Assembly: GCF_002078875.1 (NCBI RefSeq)
Contig: NC_034411.1
Span: forward strand, 4,801,180 to 4,865,179
Origin: Numida meleagris
Lineage: Eukaryota; Chordata; Aves; Galliformes; Numididae
Direction of reading: 5' to 3'
Length of the DNA stretch: 64,000 nt
Shown: piece by piece, positions 1 through 11,356 of the stretch
Numbering within the stretch: the first letter of the stretch is position 1
Layout of the letters: each line of letters opens with the position of its first letter
Position numbers and translations under genes: made by a program
Notes under the pieces: model-generated
Databases searched by the model: none
What the model saw: only the letters and a program-made list of their open reading frames with translations
Told to the model about the DNA's origin: nothing

Positions 1-3000
1 GATGGCGTTGTGGTGCTGCTGTGTGACGCGGCAGGCTGTCCCTTCCTGCTGAGGTTGGTGAGCACGAGCCTGTCAGCTGCAGCACTTGTGTCCTGCAGCA
101 GGGTGTAGAAACAGCAATTGCAAGGGGCAGGCTAGAAAACGATCCACTCCCAAGCTGGATATAAAAAACAAAGTGGTCTTCTAACCCTCTGTTAGCCTTC
201 GTGTTACTGCAAAATAAGCCGTACTGGGAGGTGCTGAGGATGCCCAGCAGGTCAGCCTTCGGGGAGGAAGCGGCACACGCAGCTCCTTGTTGCTGCAGAC
301 AGGTGCCTCGCGGCCCTCTGTCTTGGGGGACCTGAGTTTGTAGGGGCAGGCTGAGCAATGATCTCCTTCCCGTGCTTTTGCAAGAAGAGATTGTGTTTTG
401 AATCTTTAGATCTGTCTGTTCCTGAGGCAGTAAATCAGAGAAGTGGCGTACAGGACTGGGAGCGTGGAGCTCTTGGATTTCTGTTTGTCCATCTACTGGA
501 GTATTAAAATTGTACGATGAGGAAGAATTCTATTCAAGCTTCTGCACTGAAGCATTGCATTGATATGACCCTGCAATTTGTCAGATTGCGTTAAATTAGA
601 ATTGAGTTACGTGAACAAGCTGGTGGCCTTCTGCGAGGAGCACTGTGGCACTGAGGCATCGTCTGGTGGCAAGGCTGCGATTCTCTGAGCTGTAAGCATC
701 CGTGGTTCCGGTGGCTTGCTTCACTTTCCACATCACTTTCCTCCCAATCAGTTGTTGGCAGTCTCTTGGAACCATTATGTTGTTAGATCTCCTGTCAATG
801 ACAGAGGAAGCAGGGCCTAAAACCACTCCCAGCCCTCTCGAGAAGCAATATTCCGAGCAGTTCTTCCCTTGTTACAGGGCGTGGATTCAGTTTTGGGCCC
901 CCAATGAAGGATGCTGAAAAAGACTTGGTGGAACCGTGTGCGAATAATCATCCCTGGTGCGTGTGAAAATACGGGGGAACGTCTGTTTATATAAATTGCT
1001 CATTCTCTGGCAATCAGTGTTTACTGATTTTAATTAGAGACAATTTCAGTTAGACTGGTGTGTTTTCCATATCGTATGTTGAAGCTTAGTAAAATCACAA
1101 CTGCTTATACAGGGCGCTAACACGTGGCAATTTCTGACTTCGCTTCTGGTTATCCTGAGATTTCAACAGCGGTTCCGTCGAGGGAGTTGGCGCGTGGCTG
1201 GTAACTCCTTTACATCATCCGAAATCCACTGGTGTTTTTCCCTCGTGGAAAGGCCCTGGGGCCGCGCTGGCCCCGCCAGCTTCTCTGCAGGCAGCAGCAC
1301 GGAGCAGTGCGCTGGCAGGCAGGCTGCTCCTCGGGCCGGGCTCGTGGCTTTGGGATCATCGCCGGGGAAGTCACGCTGCGGGTGTCCGGGCATCAGCCAA
1401 GGATGCGTCCAGCGAATGCTGCCTGCTGTCTGCGGGTTTATGCGGCGAGTGCGGCGTTCCCTTAGCGCTTTGCTTTTGCTTCCCAGTTGTTAACCTTTGT
1501 TTCGGATGAATCGGGCCGTTTCCTCGCTGGTGCCAAGCGCCTTTCCCCGGAGCAAGAGGCATCTTTTTGTGTTTGTTAAATGGGCAGCGATGAAGCATTT
1601 AAAGTGGTCCAAAGGTCCCATTAATTATGTAAAGCAACAACAACGAAATAAGTGCAGCAGAACTTTTTAAGCTTTTTCATTTTCTAGCAGTCTTAGCACT
1701 CGAGTGAAAATAATTCAAGCTCGTTGTGTCTAAAACATCGTGCGTTTGGATGCATATTTTTGTTCGTGGCTTAATCCGCGTGGCTCTTAGCTCTGAATAG
1801 CTGGTGTTCCTGTGGCAAGGGTATTTGGGATTGTCGTGTCTTGCTACATGAGAATAATAAAACCAAGAAGGAGAAAACAGGATGAAGAAGCCAGTTTGCC
1901 AGTAATTTGTCTCATTTAGTTTAGCAACGCTTTGATCGCCTTTTCTGCGTTCTGCTCCCTGATGGGCAGCACCCGAAGCGTGCTGGTGGAACAAATTACT
2001 TTGAGAAGGACCGAACTGGAGCAAAGGAATGATGCGGGGCTGCAAAACGTCGCATGGAACAAATATGCCAGATGCCACGTACGCACGAGTTCTGTGCTCT
2101 GCAGCTCGTCTTGTTCGTGGCAGCGAGGACTGGTGCTGCAGTGGAGGGGAGCGAGCTGCCGCTCTGTGGCAGTGCAATGGGAGCTGTGCCCAAAGCCACG
2201 GCAAACACTGGGAAATACCAGGTTTTCCCTGTTTCTGTGGACTTCGAAAGCATCACGGTTTGTGAAGAGTGTGTATCTGAGCAATTTTGGGAAGGTTTAT
2301 TTAAGGGAAAGATACCTTTTTTATACCCAGGGCAGAAAAATATAGCTGAAATGCGTTTGCCCGCTCACAATAAAATTCTGCTTTGGTGGATTTGAACTGG
2401 TCCTCATGAGGATGCCCTTCAAGACTGACAGCCCCTCCCAAAGACACCGTCCACAAACTCCTCCTAGTACAGGGAAGAGCTCTGGTGCTGACCTTCAGGA
2501 GACCTTCAGCGCTCTTGGATGGCCAAGGCTGGAGACATCCCCCAGACAAACTTCCTGCGGCAGCTGGAGGTCGTCTAGAGAGGTTTGTGATACTGGACCA
2601 TGCATTGGCAGTGGTGTTCCTCCCTGGAGCTGGAATGTGCTAAAGTTTGTTTTCTGCGGAATTTGATCTGCGCTATTAAGGGCTCGCTGTTTTCTTCACA
2701 GCAATGTGCAGTGGAGTCCGTCCATTTAAGAGCTGCTAGACAGAATTATTTTTTGAATCTGATTGCTCAGTCTCTCTTTTGCAGTTGACAAATTGTAGGG
2801 TTACATTTCTGGTTGAAACATCACTTACAGTCCTAACTGCAGGCATTGTGGAGCTCAGCCTCACCCCGCAGAGGTCCTTCAGAGCAGGTGGCAGGACGTT
2901 GGCAGATGACATTTGCGTCGTAAAGCCTCCAATTCTGTTGTTAATTTGGGTTTCCACTGCGTAGTTCCATGGGTAGAAACTCGATGCTGCCAGCATCCAC

Positions 3001-6000
3001 GAGAATAAAACAAAGAATGAGACAAGCGACGGTCAGTAAAAATTACTTGGGGCTTTAAAGTAAATGTTAGTTTTCATCCGGTGGGTGGAGAAGCGTCGTC
3101 CTTTGCCCCGCTGCAGTTGAAGTGTAATTGCAGTATAGGATTTTGTTGCTTTATTTCTTGTTAATTGCATAAAAAAGTGGAAGAAAGGATGAGAGTAAAG
3201 TTAATTTGAGGAGGGAGAACTTCTTTTCTGAGACGAATGTTAAATCTTGCTGAGCCAGAGAGGTTACAATAGTACTTAGTGAGCACTAAATTTAACTTTT
3301 CCAGTATTTATTTCCTGTAGGTTGATTAGACTGTCTTGTCTCAAGGGAGCAAGTTTTTTTGCATTGTGCTAGTGGTTGGTATTCAATATCCAATTGAGGT
3401 TGGTTGTTTAATAATTCAGTATTCATGGTAAATTTTGGTAAGAGAAACTTCTTTGCAAAGTTGAAGTTGAAACATGGCTCAGTATCTGATTTATACGTAT
3501 GCGTCTTCCATACCTCTGTGTTTCAATAACGAGCGTGTTTCCACAGCGTGTTTCTTCCTAGTTTTGCAATCATATTGCCAGCATTTATGAGACACCGAGG
3601 GACAAACTTTAAAAGATCTATATGGTGTCCGATCAAATGTTCTCAAGAGCTTTGTTTTCGAGAAAAAAATGACATCATGTGTAGTAAAGGATAATGGCTA
3701 TTCTTCAATCAAGATGCTTCCCAGCCCCGTGTGACCTCTTAGCTCGGAGCTGTCAGATAAGGTTTCCTAGTCAGCAGCCACATTCCCTCCCAAGGGATCT
3801 CTCAGATAAATTAATTTGAAGCTGAATTTTTCTTGACTACCCAGAGGTGCGTTGTAGGCATCTTTCGTGAAGGATAGCCCTGAAAGATAGAAACGAGTAG
3901 GGAAGTTGCCGTATTTATCACAGCAGTAAAAAAAGGGTTATTTTCTTAAGTGCAAATATTGCTCGGGTGCAGGCTGCTGTTGGCTTTTCCATCTACTAGC
4001 TGCTGCTTTACAAACTCATCTCCTTTCTAACTTACACCACTTTAATCTGGTTACTGGAAGCCACATGTGCTAGAACTGAAAGGCAGACTGTCCTCCTGCG
4101 GGAGGGAGCCGGGCATTAAGCTGCAGGAGGGCAGCTTGGGGAGGATGCAGGTGGAGCACAGTGTCGGGCAGCACAGGGCTATGGGGCAGAGCACATGGGT
4201 GGGCTGGGAACATGGAAGGCAAGGAGCCTTGCACAATGGAAAAGTGGGGGTTAGGGCAGGGGGAAGAAGCTGGGAGCGGAACTGAGGGCGAGAATTCAAT
4301 GCATTTCCACTTTTACAGCTGGGCTTTGTGGCGTCTTCCTTGCTCACGTTCCACTGTTGGAGCGCTGTGTATGTGGCACTAAGGGCTCACTTGATTTCTA
4401 GGTGTGGGTTTCGCTTCAGACTCTTCACATGAGTGAAAACCTGGATTTTTCTGCTGTGTCGCCTGTTCTGTAGCAAAGCAGAAGCGCAGATGTGCTTGCA
4501 AACTGCAGGAAGAGGACTGTTCAATACTTGGAAAATTGGTATTGACTGTCCCTCACTGTCCTACATCGTGCAGATTTCCAGTTCTGAATATGCGTGATGT
4601 GAATGCTGTCAAGCTTACAGACTGAATGCTGTTTCTCGACTTAAAGAAAATTAACTACAAAAGCTGACTTTGAGCCCAGATTCCAGCTCGTAGTCGCTGG
4701 AAAGAGAGATTCCCCCATGAGATGGGCCATTCACTGGCTGTGTCTGGTGCCTGCTCTGCTGACTTTCTAGGACTGCTGGCTGCTGAGTAGCCAAGGAGAT
4801 GTGCCCATTACGCTGTTTATGAACACCCCTCAAAATGCAGTAGTCCAAACACTGCCATTGACAAATTCCTGATCTGCATTCTGCTCCTGTGGCTTCGGTT
4901 GCGTTAGTTAAAGCAGACTGGTTTACCAAACATTTTGTGTCATCATGTGTATTTTCCCTTAAGTTCTTCAAACGTGAGCCGTGGAAAAGTAAAGGCATTA
5001 AAGGTTTGAATAGCAATAAAAATATCCCACCCCAATGTTCTAGGGACGATATATATAGCTGTTTATAAAAGAGGATAAAATGGAAGGAAGAAGAAAGGAA
5101 TATCAACTGGGAAAAATCTTGTGTTCCTGGCAGCGTTTAAAGCTGCCATAAATTTCAGCATTTTTCTTTTTCAACAGAAGAAACGAATGTTTTTTCAATT
5201 TAATGAATGTAATAAGTAGGGCATGTTGTATAGAATTTGTCGTTACAGTCGTTTTTTTTCTTTTTAACTGCAGCTAGGTAAATGTTCGACGCGTTTGTAA
5301 TTGAACGAAATAAAAGGTGATAATTTAGCTTTTAAAAATGCTCCTTTGGGAGATGGAGTTTTCGTACAGGTTCAGGTCCCTCAGAAGATGTCCTGTGCAT
5401 CGACGTTATTTTGTGTCTTTTCTCATGGACTTTGATCCTTCTGGTAAGCTTTTTAAACGATGTATTAAAGTGGAGCATGTAGTCCCTTCTCACTCTGTTT
5501 TTCCTTTCCTAATGGAACTCTTTCAGATGCGAGTACAGTGCCATTCATAAATGTTCATCGCCCATCATTAAATACGCAAAGCTGAAAGAAGATCCTTAAT
5601 GCATTCACCAATTGTCTTAATATCAGTGAAGCCTGCTTTATTTCTCGGGAAGTAATGCAAGATTCTGTTCCAGCCTGTTGGCTTTTTATCAACCCGCCTT
5701 CGAGCTGCTGGCCAGCAGAGACTGCTGCCTCCCATGGCTGTGCTGAGAGTTACCTGTTGAATATGATTTTGGTGATAACTGTAATGAAGCGCATACATGG
5801 AATAATGCTTCTGCACCATGGCAACAGTGTCAAAACGCTGCTGCTCTTCCTGTATGCATTTTCCTTTACTGGCCAGAAGACTGGACTGGGACTGGGGACT
5901 CTGAGGGACATATAAAAGTGAAGAACTGGTTTGTGTTGCCTTTTTTTTTTTTTTCCTTCACTTGATCTCCAGGCCCAGTGTAGGTCAGGCGTCTCGGGAT

Positions 6001-6327
6001 AGAAAGCATGCATATATTAAAACTGACTAGAACTCCTCTGGGGCAACTAAGCACAGGCCCCAGATAGCCCAGCTGGGACAGAAAGGTATGTAGCACTGTT
6101 TTTCCCAATATTAGCTGTTGAGTCTTTCTCTCACAGCAGGTGAAATCGAGTCCATTGGGGTCACTGGGATCTTTTTCCCACAAAGGCTATGAAAGCACCT
6201 ACTTTACATTTTGCAAAGCATCCGAGTTCCTGCGGTCTGAACCCAAGGAGAGCTTGAGGCATGCTCTCTCACATGGCCTGTGGTGTTGAATCTGATAAGA
6301 CCCACCAAAACCATTGTTATGAGTGGA
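1..6327 (+). other. MACROD2: Upstream intron, 5' part of window
   Basis: Inferred to be intron because it precedes the microexon and no upstream exon is seen. The first 2.3 kb is unusually CpG-rich for this window, with a core at 1160-1555 listed separately. A GC- and purine-rich block lies at about 4070-4290. I recognise no exon, RNA gene or transposon in the rest. The minus-strand open frame at 1677-2204 has no recognisable protein content. Confidence 0.6.
1160..1555. promoter_or_regulatory. CpG-island-like segment
   Basis: Counting by eye gives roughly 30 CpG dinucleotides in about 310 bases (1165-1475), plus about six more up to 1555, at about 60 percent GC. The observed/expected ratio is therefore near 1, whereas most of the window is AT-rich and CpG-poor. 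No TATA box or clear first exon with a donor stands out, so a promoter is only a possibility. It could also be an enhancer, an alternative internal promoter or a locally unmethylated patch. Confidence 0.45.
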
Positions 6328-6590
6328 ACCATGGAATATCCCGAGCTGGATGGGACCCACAAGGATCACTGAGCCCAACCTCTGGCCCCACACAGCACCC
6401 CCAAGCCCAATGTCTGAGTGCGGTGTCCCAGCGCTCCCTGAGGTCCGGCATCAGGGCTGTGCCCACTGCCCTGGGCAGCCTGTGCCATGCCCACCGCCCT
6501 GTGGGGCAGAGCCTTTCCCTCACCCCCACCTGCCCCTCCCCTGACACAGCTCCATGCCGTTCCCTCGGGCCGTGTGAGGTGCTGCCATGC
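6328..6590 (-). mobile_element. CR1 LINE, 3' fragment, degenerate
   Basis: Read on the + strand this is the reverse complement of a CR1 3' end. It carries the phrases GGAATATCCCGAGCTGG, GGGACCCACAAGGATCA and GAGCCCAACC, then a CCTGGGCAGCCTGTGCC-type block and TTCCCTCGGGCC near the far end. Those phrases are in the order expected for bird CR1. There are many substitutions and small deletions, and no intact reading frame, so it is an old 5'-truncated copy. Confidence 0.85.
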
Positions 6591-9500
6591 AGCTTCCTGC
6601 CTGGGAAGGTCAAAGTGTCTGGGAGCTGGCACTTGCATTACTTTCTGCAGGAGCTGCAAGAGGCATTAATTTTGTCTGTCAAAACAGACTGAAGCAGTAT
6701 TTAGGAGCTGAAGATTATTCATTTAAATTATGAAAAGGCAAAAGTTACAGTGATGGATGTTTCGGAGGATGCAAGAGGGGACTAAAGTTATATTTAAATA
6801 CGAATCCACTGTGAAGCTGTCATAACATCCATTACAGTAAAAGTGAAATTGCTGAGCTCTAAGATTTGTTTTCTGAAACTATACTTATGACATATCCAGT
6901 CTTCTGCTGCTACTCTACTTCTCTGATTAGAGACTTTAATCGCCTTAAGCCTGGCTGCTCTGTGGGTGCTGACCCTCGGGGCGGTGGTGTGAGAGGGCTC
7001 TGCGCGGCGCTGAGCCTTGGTTCCGCTGTACTAACGGGTTTGGACCTCCAAATGAGCATCCTCAGGAATTAGTGATTTGAAAGAATAGGAAATTCATCTT
7101 AAGTGCGTCTGTTCTTCTCAAGAGTCCTTCGGGCACACCACTGGGGGAATTTATCTCGGTGAGAGGATGTTTTGCACGCCTAGCAGAATGCATTTCAAAT
7201 CTCATCTTCAGTGAGATGACAATAGCAAAACAGATGTTAATATCCTCTCCCTTATACCGCTAGCGTGGACTGCTTCATTTGCCAGTTCAGCTTTCTTTTT
7301 TCTTTCTTTCCATTCAAAAGGGCTATTTGAGGTGCTTGAAATAAATACGGTTTTTGTTCTTCTGAAGATGAATTTGGAAACTGTAAAGGCGGAACACATC
7401 CTCTGATGGCATTAATAACAGCTGACTTCACCCTGCTGCAACAGTGAGCGTGAGCCTCGATGGAAGTGTTCTCTCTCCCTTTGGTGACAGGAGAGGTTCC
7501 AGGTGGTCGTGGTCGTGGTATGGGCCTGCTGAGACGATCCCCGATGAACACGCACAGCTGATTTTTCTGTTTCTTGTGGGACCTGCTGCTGCTTCTGTAG
7601 CTGCACTTCTTTCTAACAGCGTCTCATGCAATCCAGGAGATGTGCCCCGAAATTGCAGTGTGAATTAAAAGTATTGATAGAGAGATACTTTGATATATTT
7701 TCTGCAGGGGAAACAAAAGCAACGGAGGCAGAGTTTTGGAAATGGACCTTTTGTCACAACCTTTGTCTTTCTTTGCTTCTTATGGTTGGTAATTGTTTGC
7801 TGGGCCTGTCTTCGTACTCTGTTCTCTAGTTGTTGATCCTGCAAGGGAGAAACTAATGTTATCATGAATGGAACAGACAAAAAAGCCTTCAGCTAGCAAA
7901 CAGCTACTACTAAGAGACCCGTGCTTCTGGAATATTTGAAGTTTGAAGTTCTTTTCCTGCTTTGCTCTGTGGAAGTTTGATTAGTACTTGAAAAGCAAGC
8001 ACCTTCATGATTTGCAAGGTACTTGCTCTGCAGCTCTCCCCATCTTCTCAGAGAAGAAAACTCTTGGAAAAATCGAGAGGGATTGGATAAAGTGTCCTCT
8101 AAAGTGTTTATGGTAAGGCAATTAGGAATGGTTAAGAATACATGAGGACATCTTATCTACGGGCAGCCTAGAAATTCGAGAAGCCTTGATTGAGTTGTGT
8201 TGTCCTCAGATATACCTGATCCTATTAACACTACAGCCTTTTAAATGATCAGCGCCGGGTATTGTCGAACAATGGTTGTGAGTAAGTGGCTGTATTTACA
8301 TAAGCCTTGAGGATTCTGCACGCTGGGACTTGCGGTCCCGATATCTGTGGTCACAGAATCCCTTCGGGAGAGCACGGTAAACTCAGACAGCCATGGTGTT
8401 TGCTCATCAAGATAACGCTGCTTTCTGCAGCCCTTTGCAAGCTAAGGGCGCTTCCAGGGACGACGTGGCTGCAGACATCTCGGCACAGGAGGAGGGCTTG
8501 TGCAAAGCACGCGTGCTGCTTTGCAACAGAGAGGTCCTCTTTTAAAAAAAACGATGTGTTTCTCTTCCAAAGTGCATGGTTTGCCTTGTGCTAAAGTTTC
8601 TGTAGCTTGCCCTTTCATGTTGCTGTGCAGGATGCTAAGTGCTGTGTTATTTCCTCCCATCAATTTTCTGTATTAAAATAAGTGAAAACGGTCAGCTGAA
8701 AAGTTGGCTTGGATTTCAGAGGTTTTCTTTTTGGTGAAGAATTACAATTTTTGTTTGCTTTAAGCTAGAATTTCTCTTCTCCACAGTGCTCTTTGTAAAG
8801 TATAAGGCTGGCTGACAAGTGAACTCAGCAGAAATAAAATGATTTGCTTCTGATATTTAAAGATTTTTACGTGCTGGTAGCTCACTTACTTGCTTTATAT
8901 CAGCGGGTTTTCCAGTTTATTCATTGACCAGGAAATCTTGGAGTTAGTTGCCAAAATACTCCTGTCCCTTTCCTGTAGAGATCAGATGGTTTGGGAGTGT
9001 TAGTAAAATGTAAATTAGCAGTTTAAATGAGATTCCTGGAATTAGTCATTCTGGCAGAGGAGATTTCAAGTGGGCATAACCGAGGTACTTCAAATTATGA
9101 AGTAGACAATGAAGCCCTTATGGCCAAAGAGGGAGAGTGATGAAAAGAAAGCAAGATGTAATGAAAGATTGGAATTTTGGGGGGTGTTTGAAAAGAAACA
9201 AAAGGATGAGATTACATGAGCTTTTTCTGCTCAGTGTTGAAGTCTCCTTGTGGCAGGAGATAAGAGAAGCACACCGTGACATAATGACTTTTGGAAAAGC
9301 AAATTTTACAGCACTAAGAAGTACTTCTTGCTGTGGAAATCGAGTGGAGGAAAAAAAAGTACATAGTGACCCTCTGTATGTGTGTTTGTGTGTCTGACTT
9401 CTTTAAGAGATCTGTCCTCCCATGATATTTTATCATACAGAGCAGAGCATTTCAGTGCGCATCTTACGCTTTCTCTTTCACCCCGTTTCTGTTTTAGGGA

Positions 9501-11204
9501 TTTTTGCTCCTTTTTCTCTCAATCCAAGGCTTCTTTTTAACAATCCGTTGTCCCACTGCTGTTACTCCTCAATTTGGGTTCCACCAGCGTGTGCTTCTAC
9601 ACTTGAGATGTTTATCTGCAAGCTTTCCCTTGGCTTCATCTCTTTTCTTTGCATGGACTACTAGAATAATTTGGGTTCAGTGACATGGCAGGAAAAGCTT
9701 GTGGCTCCTAGCTTAGTTTTTTTTTCTTCACACGCACAGCGGCTGTGCTACTTTTGAGTTTTTAACTGCTTTCTTTTGGTGGGAAAGACAGAATTAAGTT
9801 GTCCTGGGCTGAGCATGTTTTGCTTTTCCGTTGCTTTGTGGAGCAAACATTTGACTGGAAGACTGAGCAGGAGATAGAGCTGGAGAGCCGAGCAGGTCCT
9901 GTGTAATCAAGGCTTTGCAATGCTGAAGTAATAAACTCTCCCCAGTTTCACACCTTGGAAGTGAGCTGCTCTGAGTTTTATTCTTGACTTGCGGCTTGCT
10001 GCTTCCACCCCTTCGTGCTGATAGCTGCTATCTAAAGAATATTAGAATTTGTCTTTTGTTTTCAGTCATTTCCCCTCCCTCACACAGTATCAAACTGTTG
10101 TCACCCAGTACTGTACTAGCACGTGTAGCTTTTCTCCTTTGTTCTGGTTGTGAGAAGTAAGGGTTTTTTCTTTGTTGTAATTTTCAGTAATTAAACTGAT
10201 TAGAATTAAACTGGTGGGGAAACTGCATTTGATTACACAGGCAATACAGAGGAGGTAAAACTCATCTAACTAGGTTCCTTTCCAGCCTTTAGGCTTTTAA
10301 TAGCGAAGTTAATTTCCTAGAGGAGTATGGGCTGATTGAAGGAAAAACTATAATCATTAATTGCGGTAGATTTAATTTGTTTGAAGTATAAAGGAATGGC
10401 TGCCTGAGACTTCAGGGGAGGTAAGGAGCCATGCTCCTGCGAAGTTGCGTGTTCCAGCCAGAGCAATATGTTCGCTGCTGCCCAGAACAAATTCTGCTAA
10501 AATTTTGGGGCTATTTCTGGCTTTTATCCATTTTGGTAGGAGCGGTGTTCTTACATCTCAGGATTGTTGCGCGGGGTTCTTATAGATAAATTAACAGGGC
10601 CTCTTTTCCCTCAAGTCACGAGTATGAATTTACCCTTTGTGCTTAGCAGCGTATTTGGTATTCCAGTCAATCTACCTGATGCTTCAGGGACACAAGCTTT
10701 TCTCCAGCTACCCTCTGAACCGTTTCCTCGCTAATGTGCTTATAGAATATGAAATTGCTCTAGTTGCTTTCCAAGAGAAAACAGAATTTTGCATATTCAA
10801 TAAAGGCTTTTTTTAATTGTCATTTCATTTCTTTCTCACTGATGATCAGAGCGTGAGACTGGTGTTCTGGGGCCTGTCTCTATTAATTGCTACTAGAGAA
10901 GTCATTTTATAGAGAGCTTGAAAAGATCATTCATCTTTTTCTTTTCTGAACAGCTATAAAAACATGCTTTACCTGCCTAACAGATGCATTTATGTACAGC
11001 AAGAGATGCCATATCCTTTGACATTACTGGTTACTGTATTTGAGTAAGCAGTGTTTCAGCTGTGCCTAATTCTGTCTTTGTTTTCTCAGTACCTTTTTAA
11101 AAGTACTCAGCTGACTCATAAATCGTGTTAGTAGTATTAGGGTGACGGAAAGAAGCATTTGCTGTGCACAAATTAGACTGTAGCATCCCTGCTGGTGTGT
11201 CTTC
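6591..11204 (+). other. MACROD2: Upstream intron between CR1 fragments
   Basis: Anonymous AT-rich sequence with short T and A runs. I see no repeat family, RNA gene or convincing exon. Short open frames here have no recognisable domain. Confidence 0.55.
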
Positions 11205-11356
11205 ATTGTGGAATGGATCAAATACCCAGGCTGGACGTGGCTCTGGGCAGCCTGGTCTAGTGCTTGGCGACTCTGCACTCTGCAGGGGGGTTGAAACTCG
11301 ATGATCATTGAGGTCCTTTTCAACCCAGGCCATTCTATGATTCTATGATTCTATGA
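11205..11356 (+). mobile_element. CR1 LINE, 3' end with octamer tail
   Basis: The order CCCAGGCTGGACGTGGCTCTG, GGGCAGCCTGGTCTAGTG, GGGGGGTTGAAACTCGATGATC and GAGGTCCTTTTCAACCCAGG leads into two and a half ATTCTATG units at about 11333-11356. This is the diagnostic CR1 3' end, and the good tail suggests a moderately young copy. Only the last 150 bases or so were inserted. The left edge is approximate. Confidence 0.92.

Noticed and set aside
1677..2204. 175-codon minus-strand open frame
   Set aside because: It lies in a CpG-rich stretch where stop codons are rarer. The translation is low in recognisable structure and matches no family I know.
4651..5106. 151-codon minus-strand open frame
   Set aside because: The product is compositionally plain with no recognised motif, and its length is within chance expectation.
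6261..6692. 143-codon plus-strand frame and several overlapping frames
   Set aside because: They overlie a GC-rich inverted CR1 fragment and do not encode the CR1 protein or any other known domain.
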